NCBI GenBank assembly: GCA_022605955.1
Contig: JAKCOZ010000007.1
Coordinates: forward strand, 11,103,501 to 11,167,500
Reading direction: 5' to 3'
Origin: Rallus limicola
Lineage: Eukaryota; Chordata; Aves; Gruiformes; Rallidae
DNA: 64,000 bases
Each line of letters starts with the position of its first letter. Position 1 is the stretch's first letter. The translations under genes and the position numbers were made by a program. The notes under the pieces were generated by a model. That model was not told where the DNA came from, did no database searches, and saw nothing but the letters and a program-made list of their open reading frames with translations. This document shows, in pieces, positions 10,336 to 22,700 of the stretch.

Positions 10336-13300
10336 CTGTAATTTTGCATAGAAGAACAAGTTCAGAGTTTGCAATGACATGGACCCCTAGAAGAAACTCG
10401 TATATGTGTTAGGTAAGGAATGTAAGATGCTGGTCCTTTACACTGTAAATGTAAATAGAGAATGTCCACTTCTTTCAGGCTTAATTTTGGTGAAGTGATA
10501 GAATAAAGATACCGCCTAGACAGAATAAAGGGCGCACTCCACAGCACTTGCAGACTCAATCTCAGCATCAGGCTCAGGTGCTGAGGTTTACTTTGTGCAG
10601 AGGTAAGCAGGCTCGTGTGGACTTTGACCTTGTCCTTCTACAGGGCCAGGTTAGAGCCAGGAAGCATAAGCAGGCCAGAGCAGCAGGTCAGTCAGACCCA
10701 GTCAGGTTTGGGCATCTTTTAGGACACTGTTAGAGCTTGCTGTTCTGAATAGAAGCTGCAAATAGCCGATGTGCAAGTATCGGGTGTTTGCAAGCGTTTA
10801 TTGCATACGAGTGAAAAACTGAGGTGTCAATATGTATGTCAGCATGTAATTGCATGGAGGCAGGGTTGTGGTAAGCTTAAGTAATAAAAACTGGGCTGAG
10901 AAAACAATTGGTGTACCATACGGAACAGATGGTTGCTTTATGAATTTTTCCTTTTCCTGTTTTCCTCTTTCCATAGAGAATACGCATTGCGTTGAGGACA
11001 GAGAAACAGAAAGTCTTGGCAACTTCTAGTATGCCAGAGACTTTGTTCTGCTCAGTGAGGAGGGCTGCAGTTCCCAAGAAAGATGTCAAATGCAGTAATT
11101 AATGTTCTTCCTTCATGTGATGGGTACCATCTGTATTTAGAAACATCTGAGCTCGAGCTTGAATACAGGTCACGTAGGATTTTCATCGGTAGTGTTTTTA
11201 TTCATGATACTTGAGGCTTCGCTCCCAGACATAGTTTAGAAATGCGTGACATTCCTTTTACGTTTCGAAGTGAAAAGTGAGCCAGGGTGAGCAGGAAGGA
11301 CATTCCGTAGCTCAGTGAGTCTTTTAGCAGTTTTTCATGGTGTCATAGTTGTTTTTATAGAAGCAACTTCAAACTTGGGCAGCATGAGCAGCAAATGAGG
11401 TTTTTCCTCATATAAAAACAAACATCATCATCTGGGAGGGTGTATTCATGGAGTCAATTATTATCAGTATATACAACTTCTCTCTTGACAGCCTTCCCTC
11501 AGACAGGTCAAAATACAGTATCTGCAAAACAAACAGGTTTTTTAGTTTTCTTTCCTTCTGAGCTTCTGTTTCCCTAACAGTAAAACGCTAGTAGCCTCAT
11601 TTGAAGTAATCTCTGTGTTTGTATCCATGTCTCTTACATTTGGGATGTGGCTCTAGTAATTCTACTATGTAGCAAGTTACTTCCTATCTTAGTTATGTAA
11701 TAAATCTTATAATATTTTTATTACCCCCGGTTTCAAAATATAAACATCAACAAATAATGTATTGATTATTCCTCTTCTTGTCCTCCATTTCTTCTTTCCC
11801 TCTCCCTGTTTTGAGGAAGAGTGATAAAATGAACATTGATTCTTTACCAGCCAAGGATCGCTCCTTTCTGTGGGGAAGAATGTGTCTTTTGTCTTAAACA
11901 TGCTTACTTTGTTTTGATTTAACCTGCATGGAAATGATTGCTGTCTGACTCAATACACCTTTCCTGTAACCTCTCTGAACTGGTGAGAAAGATGTAGTGG
12001 CCTGGAGTAAAGACTCTGGGTGATAACCTCACATTTCTTAACAATACAACATTGCAAATGGACAATTCCATACATATGTAAAAATATTTAAGATACTGTA
12101 AACCCAGTTTTGGGGTTTGAGAATGAAGATGCCAGCTAGCTTGGATACTTAACCGTGACAGCTTGGGGTCAAAGTTTCCTCTTTGGGCAGACCTAAATTT
12201 AAGATAGCGCCTGTAACCTGCCAAAGCCCTCCTGGTTTCACAGTTTGTCCAGGGACAGAGGAGGATCATATGCCGTGACCTCGTACACTACCACCATGTC
12301 ATGGTAGTCTGTGTCATACAGCTGGGCGCATGCCAGCCACGTGGTCAAAGTCTCATCCCCTTCTCTGCTGGCTCTTGATCTGACACACACTTGTGTGTCT
12401 TACAGTGCATAGAAGGAGCATAATCAAAGACTGCTAGGTGAGGAAAAAGAGACTTTGTATTCAAAATATACTTTACCTTCTTGCACTTGGCTTATGCCAG
12501 AGGCTTCCCACAAACCTCCAGCAAATTATCTGTGTGAGCCTTGATCTGGCATATAAAACATGAAAATAACGGTGCTTCTCAGTTTCACTGGATTATTAAT
12601 AAATAAAATAAGGGTTAGTGAAACCCTGTCCTACTGGGTTTGAGCCAAGGCCTGAAAGGGGGTGAAAGAAATAATCCCCATCTTTTAGGGAGTTTGAATG
12701 AGCTCTGCCAGAGGCTGCTGTAGTTCCCATGAGCAGCAACATATTGACGGAGACTTAAAGATGCTTCTGGCTACTTTATGAGCTCTGAATCCTGCACTGC
12801 TTCTCTCTAGAGGCATGTGCAGACTCATCCTTAGGATGTATTTGCTCATATGGAATGTGAGAATATAGAACACGTCTACATTTATTTACTACCAACTAGC
12901 CAGAGAAATTAGCTTTGGATTTGAGAGGAAAGGGGAGAACTTCAGCTCAGACTAAGTAATTTTTCTGTGTTGCAAGCAGCTAAAGAGAGACTAATTAAGG
13001 AAGGGGTAGGTGGAACATAAAGAAAATTGGAATTTAGCGTGTACAGCTGTGTCAAATGGGATACATTTTAAAGCACAAAATGAATACATTATATTTTCAT
13101 GTATAAATATACTTTTTATGGGCTAATGCTGCATTCATTTTCTTTCTGTCTTTCTGAGTGTGTACCACTGACCATGATTTTACCAAAATCCTCAATGTAA
13201 AAGCCAAATATTTAAGACCACGTGTCATATTCAGAATATTACTGCATGAAATCATCATAACAAACCGAAACAAATAGCTCTTAAGTAATTTTTGAAGCTT

Positions 13301-13472
13301 CTCTAACAGGAAAGCCTTTCTTGTGGGAGAATAGCTTTAATCACCAGGTGTGAAAAGTGAATGAGGGGATAGCCCACCCTGGGTTGCGACCTCGCTTTCC
13401 TGTTAAGCCCTGTTCTTCCCGGAGGAGGATGTATGTCGCTCTGCTGTGTTTGCCTGAAAAAGCTGAATCCAG
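10336..13472. other. Non-coding stretch
   Basis: About 3.1 kb with no recognised repeat and no convincing exon. If the minus-strand exon is real, part of this is its upstream intron. CpG rises slightly from about 13380, just before the next candidate exon. Confidence 0.45.
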
Positions 13473-13598
13473 TCATTGTGTCTGTGTTTTGGCTCCTATC
13501 CCGCCGTGAAAGTAGAGAGCAAACTCCTGCCTGCTACTCCCTGTGAGCTCGATATCCTCATTAAAGATCAGGGAAAAGAAAGGGGAAAACCCAAGGAG
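13473..13598 (+). CDS. Candidate plus-strand internal exon, product unknown
   Basis: An AG at 13471-13472 (CTGAATCCAG) is followed by 42 open codons ending at a strong donor, AAGGAG|GTGAGT, with GT at 13599-13600. Both ends are phase 0. The second two-thirds have coding-like codon use and retain CpG (CCCGCCGTG, GAGCTCGAT), unlike neighbouring DNA. Peptide landmarks are YPAVKVESKLLPATPCELD and ILIKDQGKERGKPKE. The first codons (SLCLCFG) look weaker, so the true acceptor may lie a little downstream, and the polypyrimidine tract is poor. It cannot be tied to another exon. It may be a chance open segment. Confidence 0.33.
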
Positions 13599-16500
13599 GT
13601 GAGTGAGTTCATTTACATAGTGTGCCAGGGCCAGCACATGGTTCAACACGTGATGCAATAGGGAACCATCGAGAGGCGTTCTGAACTGCAGAGATCCAGG
13701 AATGAAATGTCTTATTCACAGGCAAGAGTGAAAGTGCTTTATAACTTCATTACATAATAATAAACATTTATTATAGACATTAGAGGTTTATTACATATAT
13801 TGTTTATTGTATTTAGTAAGACAGAGGCCTGAGACAATATTTGATTTTTATTGTTGTGTTCCTGTTCTCATTATTAATAATAAAGCTTGAAGTATTTGGT
13901 ACTCACTACCATTCCTGTCCTAAAGATCTGTGTTCCTGGGAGTCTTACGGTTCGGCTGATGAATTAGCTAGGAGGAAAGCGACTAAAATGAGCTGTGTTG
14001 ATGTTCAGCTTGTGTTGTGACATCTGCTTGGACACTTCTGTTCTTTGAAGCTGGATTCTTTTACAGTGTTGTTTTACTCCATTCCTGAGCAGAGAGCCCT
14101 GGCTGCTGCCCTGATGTGGAGTGTGTGCTCTTGCCATTTTGCCTGTGCTGTCTACAACACACAACGTGCCCTTGTGGGAGCAGTTTCTCTTCACCATCTC
14201 TGTACCATCTTTTTCCTAGGTTGGCGAACTGAACCAGCTCACAGACAGATGGGGAGCAGGTCTCAGCATTCCCTGCCCTTCTTAGGGTTAAGCAGCCCTC
14301 AGATACACTCAGCTGAACCATCTAGCCTTATGCTTTTGTCTACACTAAGAAGTTTTTCTGGATGCAGAAAAGATTTCAAGAAAACATTTCTATTTTCATT
14401 CTGAACTTACTTGCATCCCTTTGACTGGAAGTTGACTGTAACCTGTTACAATTGGGTTATACACAGGTGGAGTAGTAACCTCTTAACATGACTTAACGTC
14501 AACCAAGCCAAAATAGAAGGACTTGTTATAAAATATATTTCTCAGTAGTATAGCAGCCTTAGGAAGATTGGAGCTTGTAGTACACCCTTTTTAAGAATAA
14601 ACTGCATTAGAATCACAAGCGTACTTGTACGATATAACTGTTCCCATATAGTGAAGTAGAGTGTTGATAACTGAACTAGTAAAGGCCAAGAAGTTCATGT
14701 TGGCAATTAAGAGCTTGAAAGGCATGGGTGAACACAAGCCCCTGTACAAGTATATTGAGCCTCAGTATAGATGGAACGCTTGTTCATGCACTCGGATCTT
14801 AGAAGGTCCATGGTGGGTTTGAGGGACTTCTGGAGAAAGAGGTTAGTTTTGTTTGGGCTGAGGGAAGATGGAGCTGAAAGGGGAAAGCCAGCGATATGGC
14901 ACACAATGGGGAAAAGGTTCCATATGCACGTTTGGTGAAATGAGGTAGTTCCTGTCTTTGCTGTCCTCATAATTTTTTACGTTCAAGGATACCACCAGGA
15001 TTAAACATCACTCAGATGGTTTGTTCCTGGGTAAGAAATCTCCAGAGTTTCCTGAACAAGAATTAAATTCCAGATCTTGCACGGTTGCACGTAACTCTGG
15101 CATTCTCTGATCTACCCTACTCTCAGATTACTTTGCATGGTTTTGGTGGTTCTCCATAAGCATGGCTACTCTTCAGTATCAATTCTTCTGTAATTTGACG
15201 TATGTATGAGGGGGAGAAGAGTGAAAATTCAAACTATATTAAGTCTGTTCTCTTCTTCACATGTTTTAGTTACTTTGAATGCTAATGGATGCTAATCGAT
15301 TCTATGCATGCTTTTAGAAACTGCATCTCCTGAGACTTTCCAGAGAGCTGTGGGGCTTCTGTCTGCTTCGACTCAACTGAAAATATGAGACGTGTTTATT
15401 ATGATCTCAGTTGTTCTTTAAAGGTCAAAACACCAGTTTAACTTATGACTCAGCACTCTAGCTACAAGATTCTAGGTAAAATGGAGACTGAAAATAATTT
15501 TCACGACCATTTCTTAATTTAGAAGCAGCGTTTTCCTCTTGCACAGAAAAATTATTTGTTTTCTGCCAAAGTGTTAAAATTTCACTGAAGAAATTATAAA
15601 TTCCTCCACTTTGTAACAGCTAAGTAAAGAAGAAAGGAATTAAATCACTGCTTGTTTTCCTTTGTGGCCATATACTTTTAAGTAAATGATTTAGGAGGTT
15701 GTATTCCAACAAACAGATTTTGTTACTGGTTGCTGGAAAGCTGATTTTTTATCTTGTGTTTGGGAAACTGTATCAGAGTTTAAGTAGAAATAAAAGTGCA
15801 TTGCAAACATCAAGATTTAGAGGAAAAGGTTTAATCACAAAATATTAAAATACAGTTAAAAAAAGACCCCGTGTAGGCTGATCACAGAATCTTGGAATTT
15901 TTGTTCAGTTTATGGTTACCATAAAGGCAAAATGTCATGATATTTCTGGGAATCTTGCATGATCAAGGATTATAACACTGACACCATGTTTATATTAATT
16001 TTTCCTTTAAATTTTTAAAAGCAAATGCTTCTCTGTTACATCCTGTTGCCTGCTACCAACTAAGTGCATGCCTCACAGTTTTTGTGCTCTTTCTGGACTT
16101 TTCAGCATTCCTGTGAAAGGAGCTCCCTGCCTTAACATCTTATTTTTGAGCAGAGAAGTTCAAAGCTGGTGGCCGGATGTCAGCGAAATGAAGAAACAGC
16201 TTTAAACCTTTGTAATTGACCCAATTCCAAGTATTAGATAAACCTTTCTGATTTACTAAGTGTTGCATTTTAGCTTGGTCTGTCCTCTCCAGAGTTTTGT
16301 CTGGGGGTTGGGGGAGTGGAAAGTGAAGTATATGCTTAGCTTGGTTTTATGTAGAAAGTTTCAGGAAGGGCAGTTGTCAAAGCTCGCTTTGGCTGGACGT
16401 GGTTTTGGCCTGGCAAATAAGCTTCCTGCCAAGGGGGAAAAATCCTTACCACCACTGGCAAACACAAATAAGGGGCTAATACATGCTGACCTCAGCAGCA

Positions 16501-17823
16501 TTGAGGGTGCTTGCTCAGAGAGAGGTAGGGGTTTGCCCAGTCATGATGCTTCTGGCTGACAGTTTTGGGAATCCAGGTTTTTCCTTTCCAGAACAGAAAT
16601 CCCTCTTGCGACATAGCACTTTCCTAGTCTCCCTTGAAAAGCTGGACTCTGTGATAGAGGCATGCTATGTTGCTTGTGAGGTATGCAGTTCCACGGTTTA
16701 TTCCTTCAACTCAAAGGTGGCTTGAGAAAAACCTGCCCTTGTATCCTTTTCTCCAAGTCTTAACATGCCTTTACATTTAGTAAGCTCTTCTGCTGAGAAG
16801 CTGATGGAGAGGTTTGTGTAATGAACTGTTGATAGCCCAATCTGAAGCACTTGCAATTTGAAGATACTTGAACAATTTCACTTGTCTTTTTTTCTTCATA
16901 CTAGTGAGGGAGAGATTTTTTTTTTTCCCCTAACCCAAATGTTTTGGAGTTTTTTCAGCATTTGTCGAACACTTGGTTCCAAAAGGACACCAAATGCTAC
17001 TGGAGGTATAAGATCGATTCCAATGATAACTATATGCTCTCAGATCTTTAAGAAATAAATAAAAGCATTTTTTAAATCTATATATTTCGTAGACATCTCA
17101 CTGCCTGATACTGGAGTGTATGAAGCATTGTATTATCATGAGTGGATGTGTTAAACCTTGATCGAGAGCTTAGAAGGATAAATGACCATACCTGTATGTG
17201 GGGTAATGATCTGGGTGGAAATATATATGATCACTATATATGGACTTAATGACAACAGTGTAAGTTATACTTTTGCAACTTTGAATATAAACCAGCAGTA
17301 TTTGTCTTGCACCCTTTACCCTCCCCTGTTTCCACTGGAGTTGACTGATTGATGGTCTTTTGCCTGCCCTGGATGGTTGGTTGGAGAAGCAGTCTGAAGC
17401 TTGCTTTGTGTCCCTTGCAGATTCTCCCTTGGGCTGCTACATCCCTTTGTGCTTTATTTATTGCCAACTTGTTTGATTAGATTAAGGAAGGATTAAGGGA
17501 TCCAGTACCGTTAACAAAAGGCAACCAATTGTTTATAAATGTGTAAACATAATGTAATTATTTATTGAATCCTTGTGTTAAATAAAAAAGGGGGTTCTTC
17601 AGCAGATAAGATGTGTATGCCAAAAATGAGTATTCCCCACAAAGCTCAGGTTTTAGTTGATAAGAAGAACTTCAGCTACTTTGATCTCCTTGTCATCCAG
17701 TCAGTCCACACTAACTTGCAACCATTTTTGACTTCACATAAGGAAAAGAGGTTCTGTCTCCACTTGGGCAATTTAGGATTTACCATTAATTTGTAGTTCA
17801 GCTCCCTTTGTATCAGCAGTGCT
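13599..17823. other. Non-coding stretch
   Basis: About 4.2 kb of AT-rich DNA. No repeat family or well-supported exon is seen. An open frame at 17575-17796 just before the next CR1 has no clear splice signals. Confidence 0.5.
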
Positions 17824-18453
17824 AAAGGATAAGCTCAACATGACCTCGTTGTGTGCCTGCAGCCCAGAAAGCCAACTGTATCCTCAGCTGCATCAAAAGA
17901 AGTGTCACCAGCAGGCCTAGTGAGGGGTTTCACCTGGTTTACTCTGCTCTCATGAGACCCCACCTGGAGTACTGCATCCAGCTCTGGGGTCCATAGTACA
18001 AGACAGGCATGGAGATGTTGGACTGAGTTCAGAGAAGGGCCACAAAGATGATTGAGGGCTGGAGCACCTCTCTGACAAAGAGAGTTGGGCTTGTTCAGCC
18101 CGGAGAACAGAAGAGCCCAAGGAGACCTTACTGCAGCCTTCAAGTACTGGAAGGGGCCTACAGGAAAGATGTAGAGGGACTGTTTGTCAGGGAGTGTAGT
18201 GATAGGACGAGGGGTAATTGATTTAAGCTGGAAGAGGGTAGATTTAGACATTAGGAAGACATTCATCCCTATTAAGAGCACTGTCACAGACTGCCCAGAG
18301 AAGCTGTGGCTGCCCCCTCCCTGGCAGTGTTCAAGGCTGTGTTGGATGGGGCTTTGGGCAACCTGGTGTAGTGGAGGGTGTCCCTGCCCGTGGCAGGGGG
18401 GTTGAAACTAGATGGCCTTTGAGATCCCTTCCAACCCAGAGCATTCTTTGATA
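17824..18453 (+). mobile_element. CR1 LINE, plus-strand 3' fragment
   Basis: A 5'-truncated CR1 covering the last part of ORF2 and the 3' UTR. Landmarks in order are TGCAGCCCAGAAAGCCAACT, ACCCCACCTGGAGTACTGCA, GAGAAGGGCCACAAAGATGA, TTGGGCTTGTTCAGCCCGGA, GGGACTGTTTGTCAGGGAGT, GATTTAGACATTAGGAAGAC, CTGGCAGTGTTCAAGGCTGT and GATCCCTTCCAACCCAGAGC. Several stops and frame breaks interrupt the protein frame. The 3' end decays to TTCTTTGATAT rather than a clean tail. Confidence 0.95.
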
Positions 18454-20675
18454 TAGGCAAGGAGAGGATTCAGCATTTATTAAAAAAATAATGCCTAAAG
18501 GCCCTAGCATCTATTTTGCTTCTCTCTCTGCCATTAGCAGAACTGTACTAATGGTCATTCCAGATAAAGAACTGTCATAAAAACTTAGTAAACAAACAAA
18601 AAAGGTAACTTCCTGCCAGTTGGCCTCTTTACATTTTTTCATTTGTTAAAGTAAAAAAACTCTTTAAAAATAAAAGAATAAATGGATGCTGTTGAACATT
18701 GAGGTAACATGCCTAAGCCGGGGTGAAACCATGACACATGCTGTGTGTACCTGTGTGCCCTGTGTTTTGCTTTTCCATACTTGATTTAAAGGAGTGTCTT
18801 GAGGATGAGCAGGAACATCTCTGCAAGTCCTGTCAGTATCAATTTTATAATACTTTACTACTTTAAACTTTGCATCTCTCATATCTAGATTACTCATAAG
18901 CAGTTTTTCCTGCCTCTCATGTGGAAAAGGAGTGGAGAAGCATTTCTCTGAACAGCACCATCCCCTTACACTTTTGTAACACATTAGCAGTAGAATGATT
19001 CACATGCTTTATTCTTTTGTGATTCTACATGCATTTTTTTCTTCATTCTCTGTCTTTGTTTCCTACACTCCATATTATAATTGGGACTAGGTTTTTTTAT
19101 TATAACTCACTGGCTAATTCTGAGCTGGCTACCTGCAAGGAGCTGCCTGTGATAATGAGAGCAAAGAGTGGGGCTTTGCTTGCGCGTCTCTGCCAGGCTG
19201 GTGTTGAAACACTGGTATGGAAATTAATACAAGTTTGGGGTGGGTTTTTTTTAAACCAGAGACCCTGAGCATGATCTACAAAGAGGCCATTGAGTCCTTG
19301 CCATGATCACTCACATTTTACCATGGAATAAATATTGATGGCTTCTCTGTCAGCCACAAGGCACTTGAAAGGATTTGCTGACGAGCTTCCTTATAATGAG
19401 CTGTGTTTTAAAGAAGAGTGAGCATAAATCCTTGCTGTAAGAAGACTGAAATTAAATCTGGATTAATTGTGAATGGTTTACACTGAGATGAGATTAGGCA
19501 GCTTAATTTGAGGAAAATATTTAGATTGCAGTTTCAGTATTTGTGCTGCCTTCTTTCACTTTTGCTCATTAGGGGTTGGGACCATTTGGCACTTCAGTTT
19601 TGACAGGAACTAGGTTACATTAGAAGAACAATGATGGAAGCAATCTTCACAAGCATGAGCAGTTCCTCAGTTCCTGGCTCCTGACCGCAACTGCAGAGGA
19701 ACAAGATGCAATTAGCATAAGCGTTGTAGAGCGTGTTTCCTTTGGAAGTTGGCTTTTGAATGTATTTGTTGGTGTGTGGGGCATTAAGGCAGTGAGGAAT
19801 ATGAGGTAGAGGATGGTGTCTTAGAGGATTTCACTGGGAGCCAGATGCTCTGACACCTGAGGCCTATGGTACACCCTTGCCTTGGCTGTTCTCACCTCTT
19901 CTGACTGTTCCTGCTTGTTCCTGCTCCTGCAGCACGGTGCACTTCGCTTCCACCAGCCTAACAGTGCCGGGGCTCTGCCACGACCTGGAACTGACTGAGA
20001 GGACTGATTCATCTATAATATTTCCTTTATTTATCTTTCTTTTTTTGACGGCAGGGGTTTTAATTTACTTTGGTTTTCAAGTTGGGTGTATTCTTGATCA
20101 TACATCAGCCTAAATGAGGGGTCAGGGGTGAAATGCAGTGCATGGGTATTGTGAGGGGAGAGCTTCCTCTTCTGTATTGCTTTAGACAATTTACCATGGT
20201 CTCTTATCTTAATTTCTCGTTTCATGAAATAAAGGGTGAAATACTTTAATTAAAGCAGGAGTTGTAAGACAACTGTTTATTAAAACTGTTGTGTGAACTT
20301 TTTAATTTTTTGTGCAAGACTCCAAAATCCTCAAGGAAAAGATACTATTAAAGAATGAGGCATTGCCTTCTGCTGGCTTGCCACCTGCATCTCTAGATGC
20401 TGGTGAAGTTTAACAGTTTTAATTTTACAAAACGCCTTTTGCAGTAGAGGAGACATGCTGCACTCTTGGGCACAGAGCTGCCCATGCTGGGTTGCCGGTT
20501 GTCATGCCGCTAGCTCATTTGTGTCCTGAGGATTGAAGCTACGTGCTTAGAAAAATGTTCAGTTGATTTAAGCAAATGTGTTTAGCAGAGGTTCAGAGAA
20601 ATCACTGATGTTCTCCTTTCTGGTTTGAGCCTACGTTAAGCATAATTGCCCTCTTTAAAATCTGCAGGACTGGCT
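18454..20675. other. Non-coding stretch with one strong acceptor-like signal
   Basis: About 2.2 kb without a supportable gene. It contains a long polypyrimidine tract ending in CTCCTGCAG, with AG at 19931-19932, which would make a good plus-strand splice acceptor. The frame after it stays open into a hydrophobic stretch near 20020-20075, but no matching donor was found. Confidence 0.45.
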
Positions 20676-20751
20676 TAAAATCCAAGCACAAGAGGTTGTT
20701 TTCACAGAATTACATGATTCTGTGAAAACAACCTCTTGTGCTTGGATTTTA
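20676..20751. repeat. Perfect 35-bp inverted repeat (hairpin) with 6-bp loop
   Basis: Bases 20676-20710 are the exact reverse complement of 20717-20751, with TACATG between them. The inner ends read CACAGAAT and ATTCTGTG. There is no mismatch across 35 bp. RNA from either strand would fold into an uninterrupted stem. The right arm continues into AT-rich DNA, and the left flank does not match it beyond the arms. Confidence 0.97.
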
Positions 20752-21451
20752 TTTGGTGTATCAACTGTAGTGGAGTAATAACACTGGTGAGCAAAAAATA
20801 ATTTTAAAAATTATTTTATTTATAAATTTTTAGTTTATTTTATTTGAGGGGTTTTTTTAATTGTCTAATAGCAGGAAATACAAGGTTTTGAGTTAAGTTG
20901 TTCATTACTTTCTTAAACCATTGTTGCAAAGTGAATTGCCGCAATGCAAGCTTACTTGCCCTTTGCAAATGCATTTCCCCAGCTGCACTTTATTACAGTG
21001 AGTTAGGTGAAAGTGTTAGAACTAATAAGTGTTTTCACTCCTAAATGTGAAAGTCTGTATTTTGGTTTAGCTATACGTCAGTTTCCTTAAGCACTTTCTT
21101 CCTCTGATAGAGGCAAGTACACCCACATATACCTACCAACAATCAATGAAGTGATGAACCGCTGAAGGCATTTCTCTCGTAGGCCAGGAAGGGAGGGATT
21201 GGTATCACCAAGACACACCGATAGCAGCAGGCCCATGGAAGCACAGAAATGTGCAACTGGTGAAATGTGAAACTTTATGCTTAACGTTTGGCAACTAATC
21301 TCTCTAGTGTGCATTTCAGTAGGCTTCTGTTGAAAATGGGTGTTTTAGATTTGCGTGGTTTCACTGGGGAGGTGAGAGTTGGCAGAGTGTCTGGGTGGTT
21401 ACGACTCTTGCCATGTGAATTATGCATAGCAGAGGTAATAGCTTGACAAAG

Positions 21452-21660
21452 GTGGCGTTAAAATTATCCTTAAGCTGTATATTTGGCCCTTAAATACTAA
21501 GATATGGCTTATGTGGTACTAGGTGGCATTAAAATGCTTCTTAAGCTGTATACTGGGCCCTTAAATACTAAGATACGGCTTATGTGGTACTAGGTGTTGT
21601 TAAAATTCTCCTTAAGCTGTATGCTGGGCCCTTAAATAATTATATGGCTTATGTGGTACT
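21452..21660 (+). repeat. 71-bp minisatellite, three copies
   Basis: Three tandem units lie at 21452-21522 (71 bp), 21523-21593 (71 bp) and 21594-21660 (67 bp). Each shares CTTAAGCTGTAT, GGCCCTTAAATA, and GGCTTATGTGGTACT. Copies 1 and 2 differ at a few positions, and copy 3 has a small deletion before TATGGCTTATG. The divergence indicates an older array rather than a fresh duplication. There is no coding potential. Confidence 0.95.
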
Positions 21661-22378
21661 CACAGTAGCTGTTGCTTTGATGTATCTGGCTGTAGACTTA
21701 GACTTAACCCTGTCTTTGTGACTTGCCTCCTCACTAAGTTGAGCGGGCTTAAGCGCAAGCACTGCCATGAGCGTAGTCAGGCTGTTGGAAAAGCACTGTG
21801 TTTTGGCTTGTGCCTGCCTATTATCAACACTTACTTCTGTGAAATCTGCGATTTCAAATCTAAGATTGTGTGAATAAACACTGATGGTTGCTTGCCTTCT
21901 CTGTCGTGTTATAATGGCATGAACTTTCAGGAACCAGACACCCTTGGGTTGAACAACCAGTGAGAATCTGGAGCAGACCCTTAGGTGAAACGGGCAGCTG
22001 TTATTTTCTTCAAGAATTTATGTTTCAGTTATGGATTGAATAAGAAGAGAAATTGCAAAAACAGTCAGAATGCAAATCCCAAACTTCTGATTTTTGTCAG
22101 ATGAAAAAGTTGAGAAATCTCTAGTTCATGGTATTTGGTAGCATTCCCAAAAGCAGACAAGGAAAGACCCTGTTCTAGGTAACTAAATGAGGGCAAAAAA
22201 TATAAAAGCACTCTTCTGTTTGCCATCAGCTGGTACAGGGCTTATCTGCATCAAAGATTTGGGTTTCTTTTTTATGTTCAAGCAGATAAACTCTGATGCA
22301 GCCTCTCTCTTTAACTTCCTGTGGTTGTTAAAAATGCAGTGCAGTGGTGGAACCCGGGGCTGATTTAAGGCAAAGCAC
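21661..22378. other. Non-coding stretch
   Basis: No gene, repeat family or regulatory element that I can support. Confidence 0.5.
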
Positions 22379-22700
22379 AGAATCACAGAATCACAGAATT
22401 ACAAGGTTGGAAAAGACCTTTAAGATCATCAAGTCCAACCGTTCCCATCCTATGCTAAACTATACTTCTAAGTACCTGATCTACCCTTTTTTTAAACACA
22501 TCCAGGGATGGTGACTCAACCACCTCCCTGGGAAGCCTGTTCCAGGCCCTGAGAACTGTTTCAGTGAAAAATTTTTTTCCTAACATCTAATCTGAAACTG
22601 CCCTGGTGCAGCTTCTTGCCATTTCCCCTTGTCCTATCTCCTGTCACCTGGCTGAAGAGACCATCACCCACCTCTCTACAACCTCCTTTCAGTTAGTTGT
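22379..22700 (-). mobile_element. CR1 LINE, minus-strand 3' UTR fragment
   Basis: It starts on the plus strand with a tail of about three units (CAGAATCACAGAATCACAGA), then GTTGGAAAAGACCTTTAAGA, TCATCAAGTCCAACCGTTCC, ACCACCTCCCTGGGAAGCCT and CCATTTCCCCTTGTCCTATC. This 3' UTR (with the PCRF-type AGTCCAACCGT block) belongs to a different CR1 subfamily from the copies at 5813 and 6535. It is truncated shortly into the UTR/ORF2 boundary. Confidence 0.93.

Noticed and set aside
10054..10380. 108-codon minus-strand frame overlapping the 10169-10335 exon
   Set aside because: The alternative frame has poor codon bias and runs through both inferred splice sites. It is a shadow of the exon.
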